Source: Xiphophorus maculatus
Taxonomy: Eukaryota; Chordata; Actinopteri; Cyprinodontiformes; Poeciliidae
Assembly (NCBI RefSeq): GCF_002775205.1
Contig: NC_036453.1
Location: 14,631,594-14,695,593, forward strand
Length of the DNA stretch: 64,000 nucleotides
Reading direction: 5' to 3'
In this document: piece after piece, positions 1-13,500 of the stretch
Layout of the letters: each line of letters starts with the position of its first letter
Numbering within the stretch: the stretch's first letter is position 1
The notes under the pieces: generated by a model
Told to the model about the DNA's origin: nothing
Seen by the model: only the letters and a program-made list of their open reading frames with translations
Database searches by the model: none
Made by a program: the position numbers and the translations under genes

Positions 1-1145
1 GTTTTACAGCTGCAGTACAATGGCTGCTGGAGAAGACGAGTGTTTAGCTGTTGAGTTAGCGTTCAGAAACCACTCGCTGCTTTTTACGTGGTTGTTCAGG
101 ATTCTCCAATTCTTCTGGCTCAGGATCAAATATGAACCATTGGACCATTCCACATCTGTTTGCAGCCATTTTCACGTGCATAAAGTGTAAATATTGAGTT
201 GGGGGGCGTGGCCAGCAGCAGCTTATTTGCATAAAAGTAACGGCATCTTAAAACAGCTCAACCTGAAAGGAGCTGAGAAAGTAAAATCTCATTATCTTGA
301 GAGTGATTTTGCACAAATAATGCATCATTGCTTGTGAAAAAAGAAGCATAAAATAGATCTTTAAACAACATTCACCAAGCAGAGCCTAGATGAACAACTT
401 CCTCTTTCCACCACTGACTTCAAACAGTGCTTTACATTATTAACATTTTAACCTTCAGTCACTAAGCAGATAAATTAAGGGCCAGAGATGATCCTGAAAA
501 GGTGCCAAGGTTTCACCTCCAGCTCTAAACCAGCAGGATTCAATCTGTCCTGGAAGGGTCTTTAAAAAGAAATACATTTCATGAATAAAAAATTTATTAA
601 AACTGATATTTAAAACGTGAAACAGTTCTCTTTCTATATTACACACAGAATATAAAACCTTTGACTAAATCTAATTCATAAATGAATAGTTAACAAAAAC
701 GTAATATTGTGAAGTATTTGCCAGTTTATAAATAAAACAAAAAGTATGCACATTCCTTTAGTAAAGATTCTAATATTATGTCAGAAGTTAAACACAAAGC
801 TGATGAGCCGCCTCAGTTGTGAAACTCATAACTGTTTACATTGTCAGCAGTCAGTAAATATTAGTGGTTAATATTTAATAGAAAGTATAGTTAAAATGGA
901 GAAAATGTGTCGATGTTTTTACCTTCTGTCATTTCTACTTAAATGTAGATCCTCCTCAGTGTTGACATTTTAACAGAGTTTTGGCACATCATACTCTATG
1001 CTGATGATATTCACGCTTACCTCATTGAAGTCTTTCAGTTTCTGACAGTCAGCTGAGATTTACTGCAGCCGATCCTTGAACCGCCAGCAAACCTTCTGGA
1101 GGTTTTTTAAACGTTAGTAACTCTGCCACCATTTTGTCCTGCAGG
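1..1145. other. Region upstream of the lipoxygenase gene
   Basis: I see no protein-coding gene here. The short reading frames are AT-rich and match nothing I recognise. Bases about 1-360 have a different, more GC-rich texture and contain a short GC-rich patch near 200-225; they may be the end of a dispersed repeat, but I cannot prove it. At 1143-1144 an AG preceded by a pyrimidine run lies one base before the lipoxygenase ATG. This would fit a non-coding 5' exon further upstream, which I cannot locate. Confidence 0.4.
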
Positions 1146-4100
1146 ATGGGTTTCTGTCAGGAGTTTGAAGTGACGGTTCACACCTCACCTGGTCCCACCT
1201 GCGGGACCTTCAACCGTCTGCGTCTCAGCCTGATTGGATCACAAGGCGAGACTCCGCCCGTCACAGTGAACGACGACCATCACCTGCTGCCTGGATCTGT
1301 GAGTTTCATCAGTAATCGTTCTGATGGGGTGAAATGACGCTCCGCTAACGTCGCTTCTCTTTGCTGCTGAGTTTTTGCAAAGCTGCTAAGGTCTCTCCAA
1401 ATGGTCTCCGTCTTCCTAGACGTGCCTGGTTCTGGTCCGGCCCAGTGGCCCACTGGGTCGGGTGGTTCTGGTTCGGCTCCAGCTGGAGGTGCAGACTGGA
1501 TTCCCCAATTTGGACTGGCACTGTAACAGAGTAGAGCTCCGCCAACGGGTTAAAGGTCAGGAACCAAGACCCGACGGTTCAGAAACGCAGGTGTTCTTGT
1601 GCGACAAGTGGCTGCGGACAGCAGATGGCGACGTGGAGCTGCGGAGCGGAAACCGTGAGATTATTTTTGGTCCCTGAGAAGCGATTCTTACAATCACTTC
1701 AGATCCATCTGACTCTGTCCCTGTGTTTCCTGTCATTGGTGTTGCTCCAGTGTGTTTGCTGGCGGAGGAAACTGAAGAGCGAGCGAAGCAACACCGACTC
1801 GGCCAGCTGCAGCGGCAGCGGCAGCTCATCAGGTGCAACATATCAGGCTCCTGGAAAACTGTCCTGGCTGCTGCCTTTCTATGCAGCTTGATTCTCATCT
1901 ACCTTCAGTGTGCCGCCTGGGTTTTGTCCCATTCACTTTGATTTTTTAAAGATGAATTTCAACCAGGCCAATCAGTGAACATTCACTTGTCTTCATTCAG
2001 ATGCTTGAATGACGACGATGTATCTGACCAAATTGCAGGCTGCCAATGCCAATGGAAGTGAACAAATCAGTTCAGTCTGTGTTGCTCACGCTTCCAAAAT
2101 TAGAACAGGAAGAATGTTTAAGACATGTAATTGTTGGAAAAGGTGTCGTTTGGCTCGGCTCTTTTCAGTTGAGAATAGTTGTTAACAGTGCAGGAAATCT
2201 CTGGTAGCCTTCATCAATGTCATAGCCAAACTTTAGCGATTGGTTGAGATCAGAGTCAATAGTTTCAAACATCATTTCACCTCGAGTAAGCAGTCATTTC
2301 TCAACAGTCAAAGGTCCCGACTCTTTCATGAAGCGACGCGTAAAACAAGGCTCTGGTTTTTAACAGGCGACAGAAAAATTTGTGTAAATAGAAACTGACT
2401 TCAGAGAGCAGAACAAAAATCAGGTAACTGAATCAGAACAGGATCCTTAAAGTACAACAAGAAACCAAAGTAAATGTAACTAAACATAGAACAAAAAGAC
2501 GTGAATTAATGTTCCTGAGAAGACCTGAAGGCATCAAACTCTGATGATGATCTCCATCCTTAGACCAGGGTCTGCTCTAGAACTGGGTTTACTCCTGATC
2601 TGAGCCGTATCTGACCCGAACTCTCCCCTGTTAACAGGTGGGGTGTGTTTGTCGAAGGCGTTCCTCAGTGCCTCGATCTCAAGAGTCTGTCCGATCTCGG
2701 GCCGAACCTGAGCTACACACACATCAGGTAAAACCCAGAAATGGTCTAACTGAAGCAGCAATGGCCGTCTCTGATGTGCTTCTTGTTCCTGCTCTGCAGT
2801 CCATCCATCGACTTGCACTACCTGAGAGGCTTTGCCGGCCGGGCCGAACCCTGGAGCAGCTTCTCTGAGCTGGAGACTGCCTTTGCCCTCAGTGGACATC
2901 AGAACAACATTGCCAGTAAGAACCAGAACCGCCCGGCTCTCTTAGTCACAGACCCGTCACACAACGCTGATGAAACTAATATGTTTGTTTGTTTTGTAAA
3001 TCTGATTATTTGGATTTTTGTAGTTCTTTTCTCTATATCTTCTTGGTTTCTCTCTGAAGGTGAAATTCTAATGTCTGAAATGTTTTGCATCATAATCATC
3101 TAATTCAGGTATTCAAGTCACTCCCATTACCACAGGCGTACAAAACCCAGCAGCTCGTGCTGCAGATTGCAGCTACAAATATCTGAAGCAATGGGTCACT
3201 CTCAGGTCAATGAACCTCAACTTGGTACCAGGACAGGATTCCACCTGGTCAATAAGTCCAATTGACAGTCCGGTGTGGAGAAAGACTAAAGACTTACGCA
3301 GGTCAGAGACTGGATTGGCTAAAACTCACACACAAACCTCCAAACGACATGTGACCTTCTGGTTCGCTCTATAACACTGTGTAGAAAACTTTATGGATAG
3401 AGTCCGTGACCAAACATCTGGATCCAAACCTGACCTGATGTTCAAAGCATCAGATGCTCCGCCCTTAAGGATCCAAAGAAAGGACAAAGATATCTGGGAG
3501 GATTTCATGCTGCCACCGTAGGAGGAATGGTACCGGGACGGACACTTTCTGTTCCAACATGGCTGAACTCCAGTCAACAAAGCCAGGTTGATAAAGACAT
3601 GGATGAAGGAGTTTGGTGTAGAAGATCTTGACTGGCCTGACCTCAAACTTATGACTGTTAGTCAGGATTCATTGTCCTACATCAGTGTCTGACCTCCCTG
3701 ACAATAATGAAGAATGAAACGGACTCCTTGTGGAAGACCAGTTCTAGACAAGCTGGAGCTTTAGCTGCTAGCAGTGGAAAAACATTATAGTTAATTGTGG
3801 GTTAAGATCAGGATGTCCATCAGGTTTATGTGAGTCAGTGAAGACGGTGAACTTGTTAGCTGTACAGCTAATCGAGGTGCTTGGTGTTTATCTGCTCCAT
3901 TTGTTCCTCTGTCCTCGTCTCTGGGTGTCCTCCAGCTCAGCTGTCCAGTTGTCTTTTGTCTGTCCAGAGTTTGTGAAGGCTCACTGGATGGAGGATTGGT
4001 ATTTTGGCTATCAGTCTCTGAACGGCTGCAACCCTCTGCTCCTGCGTCGGACACACCTCATCCCTCCGAACCTGGCCGTCACCTCTGACATGCTCCGCCC

Positions 4101-7100
4101 CTTCCTACCTGCTGATTCCTCCCTTGAAGAAGAGCTCCAGGTAACTTTGTGGTTCTGTGATTTGTGGCTCCTGTTGGATTCTATGTCAGAAAACCGATGC
4201 TTCCTGTTTAGAGAGGAAACATTTACCTGCTGGACTACAAGCTCCTGGACGAGCTTGAAGGCAACCAGATCAATGGAAAGCAGACGTACCTGTCCGCCCC
4301 GCTGTGTCTCCTGCACCTGAACGAGTTGGGACAGGTGGTCCCCATCGCCATCCAGGTGAGCTCACACCCAGGTGGAAAACGCTGCTGCTGATCCAGACTG
4401 ACACTCTGCCTGTAACCCTTCAGCTCCAGCAGACGCCCGGTCCGCAGAACCCGGTCTTCCTGCCCTCTGACCCCAGCTGTGACTGGCTGCTGGCTAAGAT
4501 CTGGGTCCACAGCGCCGACTTCCAGGGTCACCAGCTGGTCTCCCATTACATGCGGACCCATATGATGGCGGAGCTGTGCTGCATTGCCACGCTGCGGCAG
4601 CTTCCAGAGCATCACCCTCTGCACCAGGTGAAGACCAGCCGCCACGCCTGGTACATGGAGAACTACGTGTCCACCTGAGAGACTGAAACAACAACGGGCC
4701 CAAAGCTGTAGTGGGCACCGCTAACTGAAAAGCTAGTAGCGCCAACGCTAATGCACTAATCATAAACATTAGCTCTGCTAACAATAAAGCAAGATACCAA
4801 CATGGTGTTTAGCTAAAGGTAGAGCTCTAATTTCCACTATGTTGGTACCTACTGTGCATGAACAGACTTCAAAATAAGAGCATGAATTTAAACGTCTTAG
4901 CAGTTCACCAAAACTTCCAGACAGAACTTTATTCACCTTAAAGTTTACAAAACAGCCAAGTAAATTAGCACTTTAGAATTTATGGAAACAAAATGCGCTA
5001 AATGTTTTCAAAGTTAGCAAAAACAATAAAGCGTTTAACCAAAAATTAGCTGTGCTAATTAGCAGAAGTGTCCAAAGTGTTTATGATCTGGACAGATGAT
5101 CAGTGACTTGAGGAGCAGATCTACCAGCTCAGAGCAACGTTCAACTGTACCAAGTTCCCACAAGTCTGAACCTGAAGTGATCCGTGCCAATGGACCGCCA
5201 TCTTGGTAGGCAAATGTGGTGCAAAGCATAGATGAATTTTGGCTTCCAGACCAACAAAAAAAAAAAATTGACACTATTGACCAATGTGCAAGAGAAACGT
5301 ATCAATAACATGCTGTCAGGACCGACCCGTATGAGACAGAGAATGTGGCTTTTTTATTGTTGTCATAGCAACAATAAAAAGTTAGTTAGTCACAACTAAC
5401 TGTTATGACAGTTAGTTACGGATACCCGCCAAGATGGCGGTCAGCTACAAAATTCCAGTAAGTGCGACATCACATGAGAACTACGTTTATTTCTTGATAG
5501 TTAGTGAAGACTAGAAAAGGGTCCGTTTATGAAATATGACAGTCAAATCAGTGGAATTTAGCCGATAATCTGTTAGCCATGAATACATAATAAAAATCCA
5601 ACCTGATAAACATTTACTCTGTGTTAAATGGATGGAAGACCTGATAAGTTGGTTTAATCTAAAAGTTTTCAGAACATGGCGCAGCATCATCTGGTTCCAG
5701 AAGAGCTGAACTAATAAATCCTGTCTGAACTTCAGAGGCTCCATCCTCATGTTCTCCCTCAGGGTTCATGTCTAGATTAGCCAAACTGTGGAAACCATAA
5801 AATCAAATTATTTAGTATTTTTTTTAATCTCATCTTCCTGTGTTTATTCTGATTGTTTCTCCAGCTGCTGATGCCTCACATCAGGACGTCTCTGCAGATC
5901 AACATGCAGGCGCGAGCGTCGCTGCTGGCCGCTAACGGCCCCTTTGATCAGGTAAAAACTCACCTGCAAGGCTCACTGCCCGGGGCGCCACTCTGTCTGG
6001 GGGCAGCCACAGCACTACATGGTTAAATGTCCTGAATAACTGTTATTATGGGATGTTGTTTGTAACGTTAGACAGTCAATAATTTGTGTTATTTAGCCTG
6101 TCAAAAGAGAGAAAATGCAGGGTCATATTTTCACCATGTTATTTATTCATAAATGTCCCAATTTAAAACTAAACATTTAGTTAGAAAACTAAATATTTGG
6201 GGAAGAGGTTGAAGCTAAATATTTAAATCGGAGCTAAGTGTTTAAACTGGATCTAAATATTTAGTTTAGGTATTTAGCTTGTTAATTAAATATTTACTTT
6301 GAAACTGGCATTTATAAATGAATAACATGCTGACTGATTTTTTTCTCTCTGAATGGGTTGAATAGACAGCCCAAATTATTGCTGTTAATTTTTGACTGGG
6401 AAGCTTTACTGAAATCAACGCTGTTTTAAATTTAAGATTTAGAATATTTTTAGTATTCTAAATCTTAATGAAAAATGTTCCTTAATGAAAGGAACATTTA
6501 ATGAAAATCTTCCTTTTCTTAATTAGAACGTCCTTAATTTGAGACAAAGCGTAGGAATTGGGGCAGAATGATCAGGGCTGTAATGGCCTGGTTCTGGTTC
6601 TGCAGGCAGTGGGTTCTGGTCTGAAGACCATTCCAGACATCCTCCGCAGAGCGTCGGCCACCATCCACTATCGGTCCATGTGCGTTCCCGACGACCTGCT
6701 GGACCGCGGCGTGGACAAACTGCCTCGCAGCTTCTACGCTCAGGACGCCCGGAGGATCTGGGACGTGCTGTACAGGTAAACGAGCGCACCCCAGCCCGGT
6801 GGCACGGCGGTGAGCGCCTGCAGGACGGCTCAGGTCTGTGTGTCCGGCAGGTTTGTCCTCGGCTGGGTCCAGCTGTACTACAGAGGAGACAAAGACGTCC
6901 AGAACGACTCCGAGCTCCAGAACTGGATCACCGACATCAACACACACGGATTCTCGCAGAACGCAGGTTGGTTCCCAGCATCCGCTCACTGCAGAGGTCC
7001 GGTTATGGTTAGGGAACATCTGGATAGAGCAGAGTGACCGTGCTGAATCTAAAGCTCAATGTTTCCCAGAAGTGCTGCAATGGTTTGGGTCTCATGGAGA

Positions 7101-8178
7101 AGCAGAACCATTTTCCCACGCCTGGCTGCAGGTCCTCCACCATGAACTCGTTTCTGGTTCTACTTCCTGTCACCTCCAGGGTTTCCTCCGAGTTTCCAAA
7201 CCGAAGCAGAAGTTTCCAAGTTTGTGACCATGGTCATCTTCTCCTGCTCCGCTTTGCACGCTGCCGTCAACTTCTCCCAGGTCAGTGGACACGGGACGGA
7301 AACTCTCAGGACGGGTTTGAACACAAAGCAGCCACTAAAATATGAAAAATACAAACTAATTTCTGCTAAAAGTTGGGATTTGAAGCGATATAAAAAAAAG
7401 GCAAATCAAGCTCTTGTTCTGTAGCTTCCTAAGCAGTCCCTGTTGTGGAGCATGCTAACGTAAGCTAATGCTAACCAGCTATCCCAACACAGCATTCAAA
7501 TGAAGCTAATGTGCTAAATCCAACCATGTTTATCCTGCCACGTGTCAATAATAGAACAGATTTGAACCCAGAAACGTTTTGCTACCAGCTGCTCCAACGT
7601 GCTAAAACAAAGTGAAAACTTAATTTTCCAGTATTTCTCTGCGGTTTGTCTCTCTGCAGCTGGACTTTGCTCTCTGGATGCCCAACTGCCCGGCCGCTAT
7701 GACGCGTCCTCCTCCGCAGGCCAAAGGCGCCGTCACAGAGCAGGACATCCTGTCCTTCCTGCCGGACATCAACTCCACCAACCGCGTCCTGATGACGCTG
7801 GCCGTGCTGTCACAGCCTGGCGTTAACTTTGTAAGGCTCCACCCGGCTCGTTCTGTTGGAAAACAAATCAAACGCACCTCAAACATTTTTTTTTTACACA
7901 TCATTTTCCGACCAGTTTCCATGTTAATAATAGAAAACAACCATCAAGACGTCCGCGCCGTTTCTCCTTCTTCCTGTAAAGTTTGTCTCCCCCTACAGGT
8001 TCCTTTGTGTCACTACAGGGAGGCCGTCTTCAGAGTCGACGCCCACCGCAGGCTGCTGGAGGAAGTGCAGGCGGAGCTCCAGGCCATTACTGATGGCATC
8101 ACAGAGCGCAACAGGCACCTGGAGCTGCCGTATACATACCTGTGTCCGTCCGGTGTCGACAACAGCGTCGCAATTTAA
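1146..8178 (+). CDS. Animal lipoxygenase, ALOXE3/ALOX15B-like, 14 coding exons
   Basis: Iron dioxygenase of polyunsaturated fatty acids, or a hydroperoxide isomerase if it acts like ALOXE3. Exons: 1146-1298, 1420-1654, 1751-1832, 2638-2727, 2800-2915, 3968-4140, 4212-4355, 4424-4627, 5865-5951, 6606-6775, 6851-6966, 7180-7280, 7660-7830, 7999-8178. All introns are GT-AG and the phases close exactly to 673 residues. Exons 1-2 encode the PLAT/C2-like beta-barrel (about residues 1-129); the rest is the helical catalytic domain. Predicted iron ligands are His367 and His372 (GHQLVSH), His550 and Asn554 (ALHAAVNFSQ) and the C-terminal Ile673 (NSVAI). The NxxAR motif has Ala at the position associated with S-type oxygenation. 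PYTYL near the end and the HAAVN type resemble ALOX15B/ALOXE3 more than ALOX5, although the length and ligand numbers equal those of 5-LOX. The third exon is the least certain. The start is the first ATG, which immediately precedes the PLAT strand. Subtype is not settled. Confidence 0.93.
3108..3740 (+). mobile_element. Tc1-like DNA transposon remnant in lipoxygenase intron 5
   Basis: The intron between 2916 and 3967 carries a decayed Tc1/mariner copy. Recognisable stretches are the pre-transposase segment (AATCACTCCCAT-like near 3115), the part around 3540 that reads GTTCCAACATGG, and the part near 3595 containing AAAGACATGGATGA followed by a TTTGGTGTAGAAGA stretch. All of these are in the order seen in intact fish Tc1 elements. 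Much of the transposase is missing or scrambled and no open frame survives. I did not find clear terminal inverted repeats. Its orientation is the same as the host gene. Confidence 0.7.
4628..6605. other. Long lipoxygenase introns 8 and 9
   Basis: Intron 8 (4628-5864) contains scattered GCTAA/TTAGC-type repeats at about 4715-4790 and AT-rich sequence. Intron 9 (5952-6605) contains a degenerate tandem stretch at about 6165-6310 built on CTAAATATTTAG-like units. Neither holds a reading frame that I can support as a gene. Confidence 0.5.
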
Positions 8179-10312
8179 ACTCCACGACCGTCTCCTGGTC
8201 TTCAGATATTATCCGTCTTTACTGCAACTTCACATTTCTATAACTCACTGTCCTTTAAGCCTCTATAAACATTTATAGAGAATATGTTGTTTCATATTTA
8301 TTAAATCTGATCGAGCTTCTCCACTTTCTCTCTGAGCTGCTACTGCCGTCCAAAGAAATTCACCAAAAACAACCAATTAGAGCTAAAGGGCGGGGATTAG
8401 TGCTGTCAATCATCCTCATGTAAGCACTCCTAAATGTGCTGATGGAGAAGCAAATCGCTGTTACAGGCAAACTGTGCCATGCTAGCAAACTATGGAGGAC
8501 TTTAATAAAACGATGAATTATTTACCCTTAATAAATGATCAATTAGAAACTATTTTTTATGTTTTCTGATTAAACATTTAAATGATTAAAAAGAAGAAAA
8601 ATCAACTAATCAATGGTTGAAAACTTTCTCTCAGCTCTTTGGATTCTAACAGTTTTTATTGTTATTTTTTTTCTGTTGGTCGGTTAATAAATAAAGAGAA
8701 ACGACTAAAAACAGGCGGCGCTAAAATTGAAGGGAAACAGGTAGATGTGTGGAAATCCCCGCAGTCCGGAGAGGAACTTCCTGTTGCGTGTTGACATGTT
8801 TCCGTCCTTCATCAACAGGAATCAGCGGCACGTTGAGGCTGAAACACAGCGAAGATCTAATCTGGTTCTGCTGATACAAACCGGAACCAGAATATTTGCG
8901 TTTGTTTTATTGGCAGCTGCTGTCTGCAGTGAGACAACTTGTCAGAGAATCTGCTCTCTGCAGTCGCTCACCTGTCCAGCCTGCAGAGGTCGTCAGGTGT
9001 TCAACCAATCAGAACTCTTGTCATCTTCTTCTCTGGACCAGCGAAGTTTCTCCTCGACTTGATCTTGTTGGTTTTTCACGTAAACGTGTGGAAAACATCG
9101 GGAACTTTTAGTCATCAACGGTACCTCAGAATCCAACATGGCGGCTGTTGCTACGGAACGAGCAGCGAGAGAAAAGCTGTGGTTATACAATCACCTTCAT
9201 ACCTTCAGGCTCAGCCGTGGTGCTGCAGTTCTTATGTTAGACGGTAGGGGGCAGAACAATCAGCGTCTCTGCAGTTACAGACTGTCTGTTTTGACCGTTT
9301 GTTTCTTTTTAAACCAACACGTGAACTCTTTTCTTATCTTTGACACAAAATGTGGTCCTATAAGAATAAAGACAGAATATTACCAGAAAAAAGTCATAAA
9401 ATTATGAGAAAAAAATGGTTATACTTTGATTTTGTCCTCTTTACAACTTCATTCTCATATGTTGTCTTTATTTTCGTGATTTAAAAAACAACATGGCTCT
9501 CTTTAATGCTCTGTTGTGTGGCCAATGTGTCTGACCAATATTTCCATTATTGTCTCATCGTGCTAACAGTTAGCATGCTAGCAGCCTCTGGTTAAGCATG
9601 TTTTTTCTCCGTTCAGCATCATGTCTGGATGAAGCCACCATGTTTGTTTCAGTTGCTCCAACCCGTTGAATCAAGCTGCAGTACCTGCACTGACCACCAC
9701 GTGGCGTAAGAGCAGCTGCCTGAGCTGATGCTCTGATTGGTCGGCTGGTGGTCATCAGGTAAAGAGGAGACAGAACCTGCACATTTTTTAAATATCAGCC
9801 TGTATTGTGGAATCACAGCAGGAGCTCATCAGTGTCTGGACTGGACCGACCCGGACCGGACCGGACAGCACCGGACCGGACCGGGTCTTTACATTCAGTA
9901 ACCTGGAGAGGAAGGACAGCGGTGCTGATTGTAAACAGATGAAGCCGCCTGAACCGTTAAATACTCCAGAAACGATGAGGTAACACTTTAAGAAACAACT
10001 CCGGTTCAGAGCAGGAAATAAAATGAAACAGCAGGAAGACGTCTGCAGTTTGGTGCTGATCTGAGGGAAACGGGCCCGGTTCCGGTTCCCAGAACCCGCC
10101 TGCCTGTCGGGTTTCCCTCCAAATCGGCAGCAAACTGAGCAGAACCTCCATAATACTCTGTAACGTTCAGGAAATGTTCTGGACCTGTAATGCTGCAAAC
10201 ACTTTAAAACAATAAATATCCATCAGTCTCTGAGTGGTGGGAATGTTTCCACCATCAGCGCTTCCACTCCTCAGTAGCTTCACATCTGGCGGTTCTGGTC
10301 CAGCTGAGCGGC
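8179..10312. other. Convergent intergenic region, lipoxygenase / trappc14
   Basis: The two genes converge here, so this holds both 3' UTRs. The first AATAAA after the lipoxygenase stop is at 8504-8509 and is its likeliest poly(A) signal. A short tandem run of CCGGA-type units lies at about 9841-9886. On the - strand a possible trappc14 poly(A) signal (TTTATT on +) is near 9466. The remaining small reading frames look like chance. Confidence 0.5.
8504..8509 (+). terminator. Candidate poly(A) signal of the lipoxygenase gene
   Basis: AATAAA, the first canonical hexamer downstream of the TAA at 8176-8178. It is assigned by position only; the 3' end was not observed. Confidence 0.45.
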
Positions 10313-10472
10313 CTAGCTGACCGGGTCTACCACCAGAACCTTGCACTCCCGCTTGGCGATCTTATCCACGGACAGCAGCGTCTTGTCCTGCGGCGGCAGG
10401 TAGAGCGGCCGGCCGACCGGGGAGCCGACCGGCGGCGTGATGGCCCGCCGCTCCATGGCGCTGCCAGTCCTG

Positions 10473-10538
<66 letters not shown>

Positions 10539-13500
10539 GGGTTAGAGGGATTACCATGGAGACAGGCCATCCAGCTGGTTTTACACCTGGACGTGTTTTA
10601 CCTCATGATGTGCGATCGGGACGGCTGCTGGTGGGAGAAGGACTGCGATCGGCCCAGACTGGCCTGGTGCCGGTCCAGAAGGTCCCGCACAGCGGGGCTG
10701 GACGGGCTGTTTTTACCTGGGGACCAGAGAATGGTAAATGGTATTAGAAAACAATAACACACTCAAAGCATTTTACACTAGATCAACCTTCACAGATCAA
10801 CCTGCGTTGAGTGCCTTGCCCAGAGGCACATCAACATATGACGACTGGTCATCTTGTAACCTTCCAATTACAAGAGGAGTACTCTACCCACTGAGCCACA
10901 GTTGCCCCCAACGACCGTCGGTCTCCGAGCGGCTGCCATGGAGACGAAGGAGACAGTTTCAGAGCTTCTCTGGATGCTGCATCATCTAGAGAAACATTTA
11001 ATCCTTCTGTGGGATCAACTGAGGAAGTTCAACTGAACTTCCTCTGTCTCTAATCTTTGAAACTGTTTTTGGGCTTCGGCTCCATTTCCTGTTGTTGCTG
11101 GTTAATTTGTAGATTCAGAGCCGCAGCCTGGAACCAGGGCGCCAACTGCAGCCGCGTTTCCATTACAAGTGTACGCAAAACGTCGCTGATATTCCGCTAA
11201 TGTTGAAAAAACACAACTTCACAATGGCGGTGTTTCCATTAAATAAGAAATTAAATAAAAATCGCACGTTAAGTTTGTTCGCGCAATATGTCATTTAAAA
11301 ACAGGCTGCGTTATGATCCTCCAAATACTTCCTGTCTTCTTCTTCGTGGGTGGTGCCATTTTCAAAAAGTCAAATAGCACAACTTCATGGTCAATGGAAA
11401 TGCAGCTGATGGGATCCAACGCTTCGATCACACACCACGTCTTCATTCTCAGTTCTTATTGTTTTGCATAAATCCGATTTCTTCTTCCTGTTGGTCTGTT
11501 TAGCTGATCAATTCATAGTTTTTGAAAACTCATTTTGAAAACAATCGGATTTAGTTCCACATATGGAAGTGGAACAGATCGGATTTGGGTCGCATGTGCC
11601 TGCTGCTGTGTCAGAACCAGAACCGAAACCTGCAGCTGGACGGAGGAAGCGGTTCTTACGTGAGAGTGGCCGGGCGTCAGGCGGCGGGTTGGAGACAGAA
11701 GCGGTGAACTGAAGCTTCAGCTTCATGTGCTGACTCAGCTGGAAGAGAAGGAACCATCAGAGAACTGAGATGACATAAAGCTGATGGGAGGAAAAACTGA
11801 AAACATTTAATTAACAGAAAAATCTTTTATTTTTTTCATGAAAGAAAACCTGTAGACAAGTCAAATTAATGCATAGAGAACGTTTCATTTTATTGAAGAG
11901 CTAAAATAAAACAAAGTGCAAACATTCTGGGTCAAGAAATATAGATTTTATAAACTAAAAAGATAAAATTTCACATGTTTTGGACATAATGTCTCACTTT
12001 CTTCTCCTACTACTCTCCGGTTTCCATTATTTTGCTGTTATTTCTGCTTTATGTTCAGGTATTTTTCTCTCCATAGAAGCTACACCTGGTCTGGCCTTCT
12101 GATTGGCTGATTCCACTGTCGCCCCCTGCTGGTCAGGAGGAGTGACGCTGCAGGTCAACGACTGGATTCTCTGTTGGGTTTCCTTAGATGGAAACTTCTT
12201 TTAAACCCATCTGAATAATAAAGTTTAAAGAACTGAATGATAACGAGGATCAACTGGAATGAATGTTTGAATGTTAGCAGCAGCAGTGGTAGCAGTAGCA
12301 ATGGTAGCATTAGCAGTGGTAGCAGTAGCAATGGTAGTAAGCATTAGCGGCGGCGGTAGCAGTAGCAATGGTAGCATTAGCGGCGGCGGTAGCAGTAGCA
12401 ATGGTAGCATTAGCGGCGGCGGTAGCAGTAGCAATGGTAGCATTAGCGGCGGCGGTAGCAGTAGCAATGGTAGCAGTAGCAGTGGTAGCAGTAGCAGTGG
12501 TAGCATTAGCGGCGGCGGTAGCAGTAGCAGTGGTAGCATTAGCGGCGGCGGTAGCAGTAGCAGTGGTAGCAGTAGCGGCGGCGGCGTTGGTCCACCCACC
12601 TCGTACAGTCCTGGTTTCAGGATCTGGAAGGACACGCTGAAGGACAGAGTGCTTCCTCTGCGGCAGTGGCCCAGGTTGCTGAGCGGCGTGTGACACACCA
12701 CGGCGGTCAGCGCCGTGTCCTCGCCCCGACCGCGACCTGGACACATCCAGAACCGGGTCAGAACAGAACCACCTCCAGCAGAGAAAACACAACAGATTAA
12801 AAGATAAAGGAGATTTTTCATCTTAGTATTTAAATCTTTGTTCAGTTTTGGATTAATTTCTCTGTCTGTGTTGTTCTTTCAGCTAACGGCATTTTAGAGT
12901 CTCTAAACTCCAGTTAACAATTAATCGATCACTGAATTAGCTGATTGTTATTTCAATAATCGATTAACCTGATTAATAATGTCAGGGTTTTCCAGATGTT
13001 TTCTCTGGATAAAAATATTTTATGACTTTTGTTGTTTCTGATCCGATAAGCAGTAGAAACCAGCTGATGTTTTCCTGTTTGGATCAGGAAGGAAAACATT
13101 TCTCTGTCACAGAAGAAGAAGAGAGCGACGTCTACAGGAAGTTAGAGAACCGGTGTCGGTCCGAACCGACCTTCAGGGGTCCAGACGAGCCGGACGGCCA
13201 GGAAGTCCTGCAGGTTGTTGATCAGAACGTATTTGACCTTGAAGTGCTCTTTGACCTTGACGGAGCTGGGGCAGCTGGCGGTCATGACGAACCGTGGCCG
13301 GTCCAGACGGATGCTGGGCAGCCTGGAGGAGAGGCGGGGAGAAGGAGGTTACAGGTCTGGTACCAGGCCTGGTTCTGGTCCAAAACCCAACCCGGCAGAA
13401 CCAGAAACACTCAAAAAGACAAAAACAGGATGGAGAAAGTAGGCAGAGGTAAAAACTGTAAACAAGAAAATTTAATCGTTTTTTGAGTTTCAGAGGTTTC

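Noticed and set aside
12225-12821. Long open frames on both strands full of Leu/Pro, Ser/Gly or Ala/Val repeats
   Set aside because: They are translations of the triplet-based intronic minisatellite. Only 12600-12736 (-) is coding, as trappc14 exon 10.
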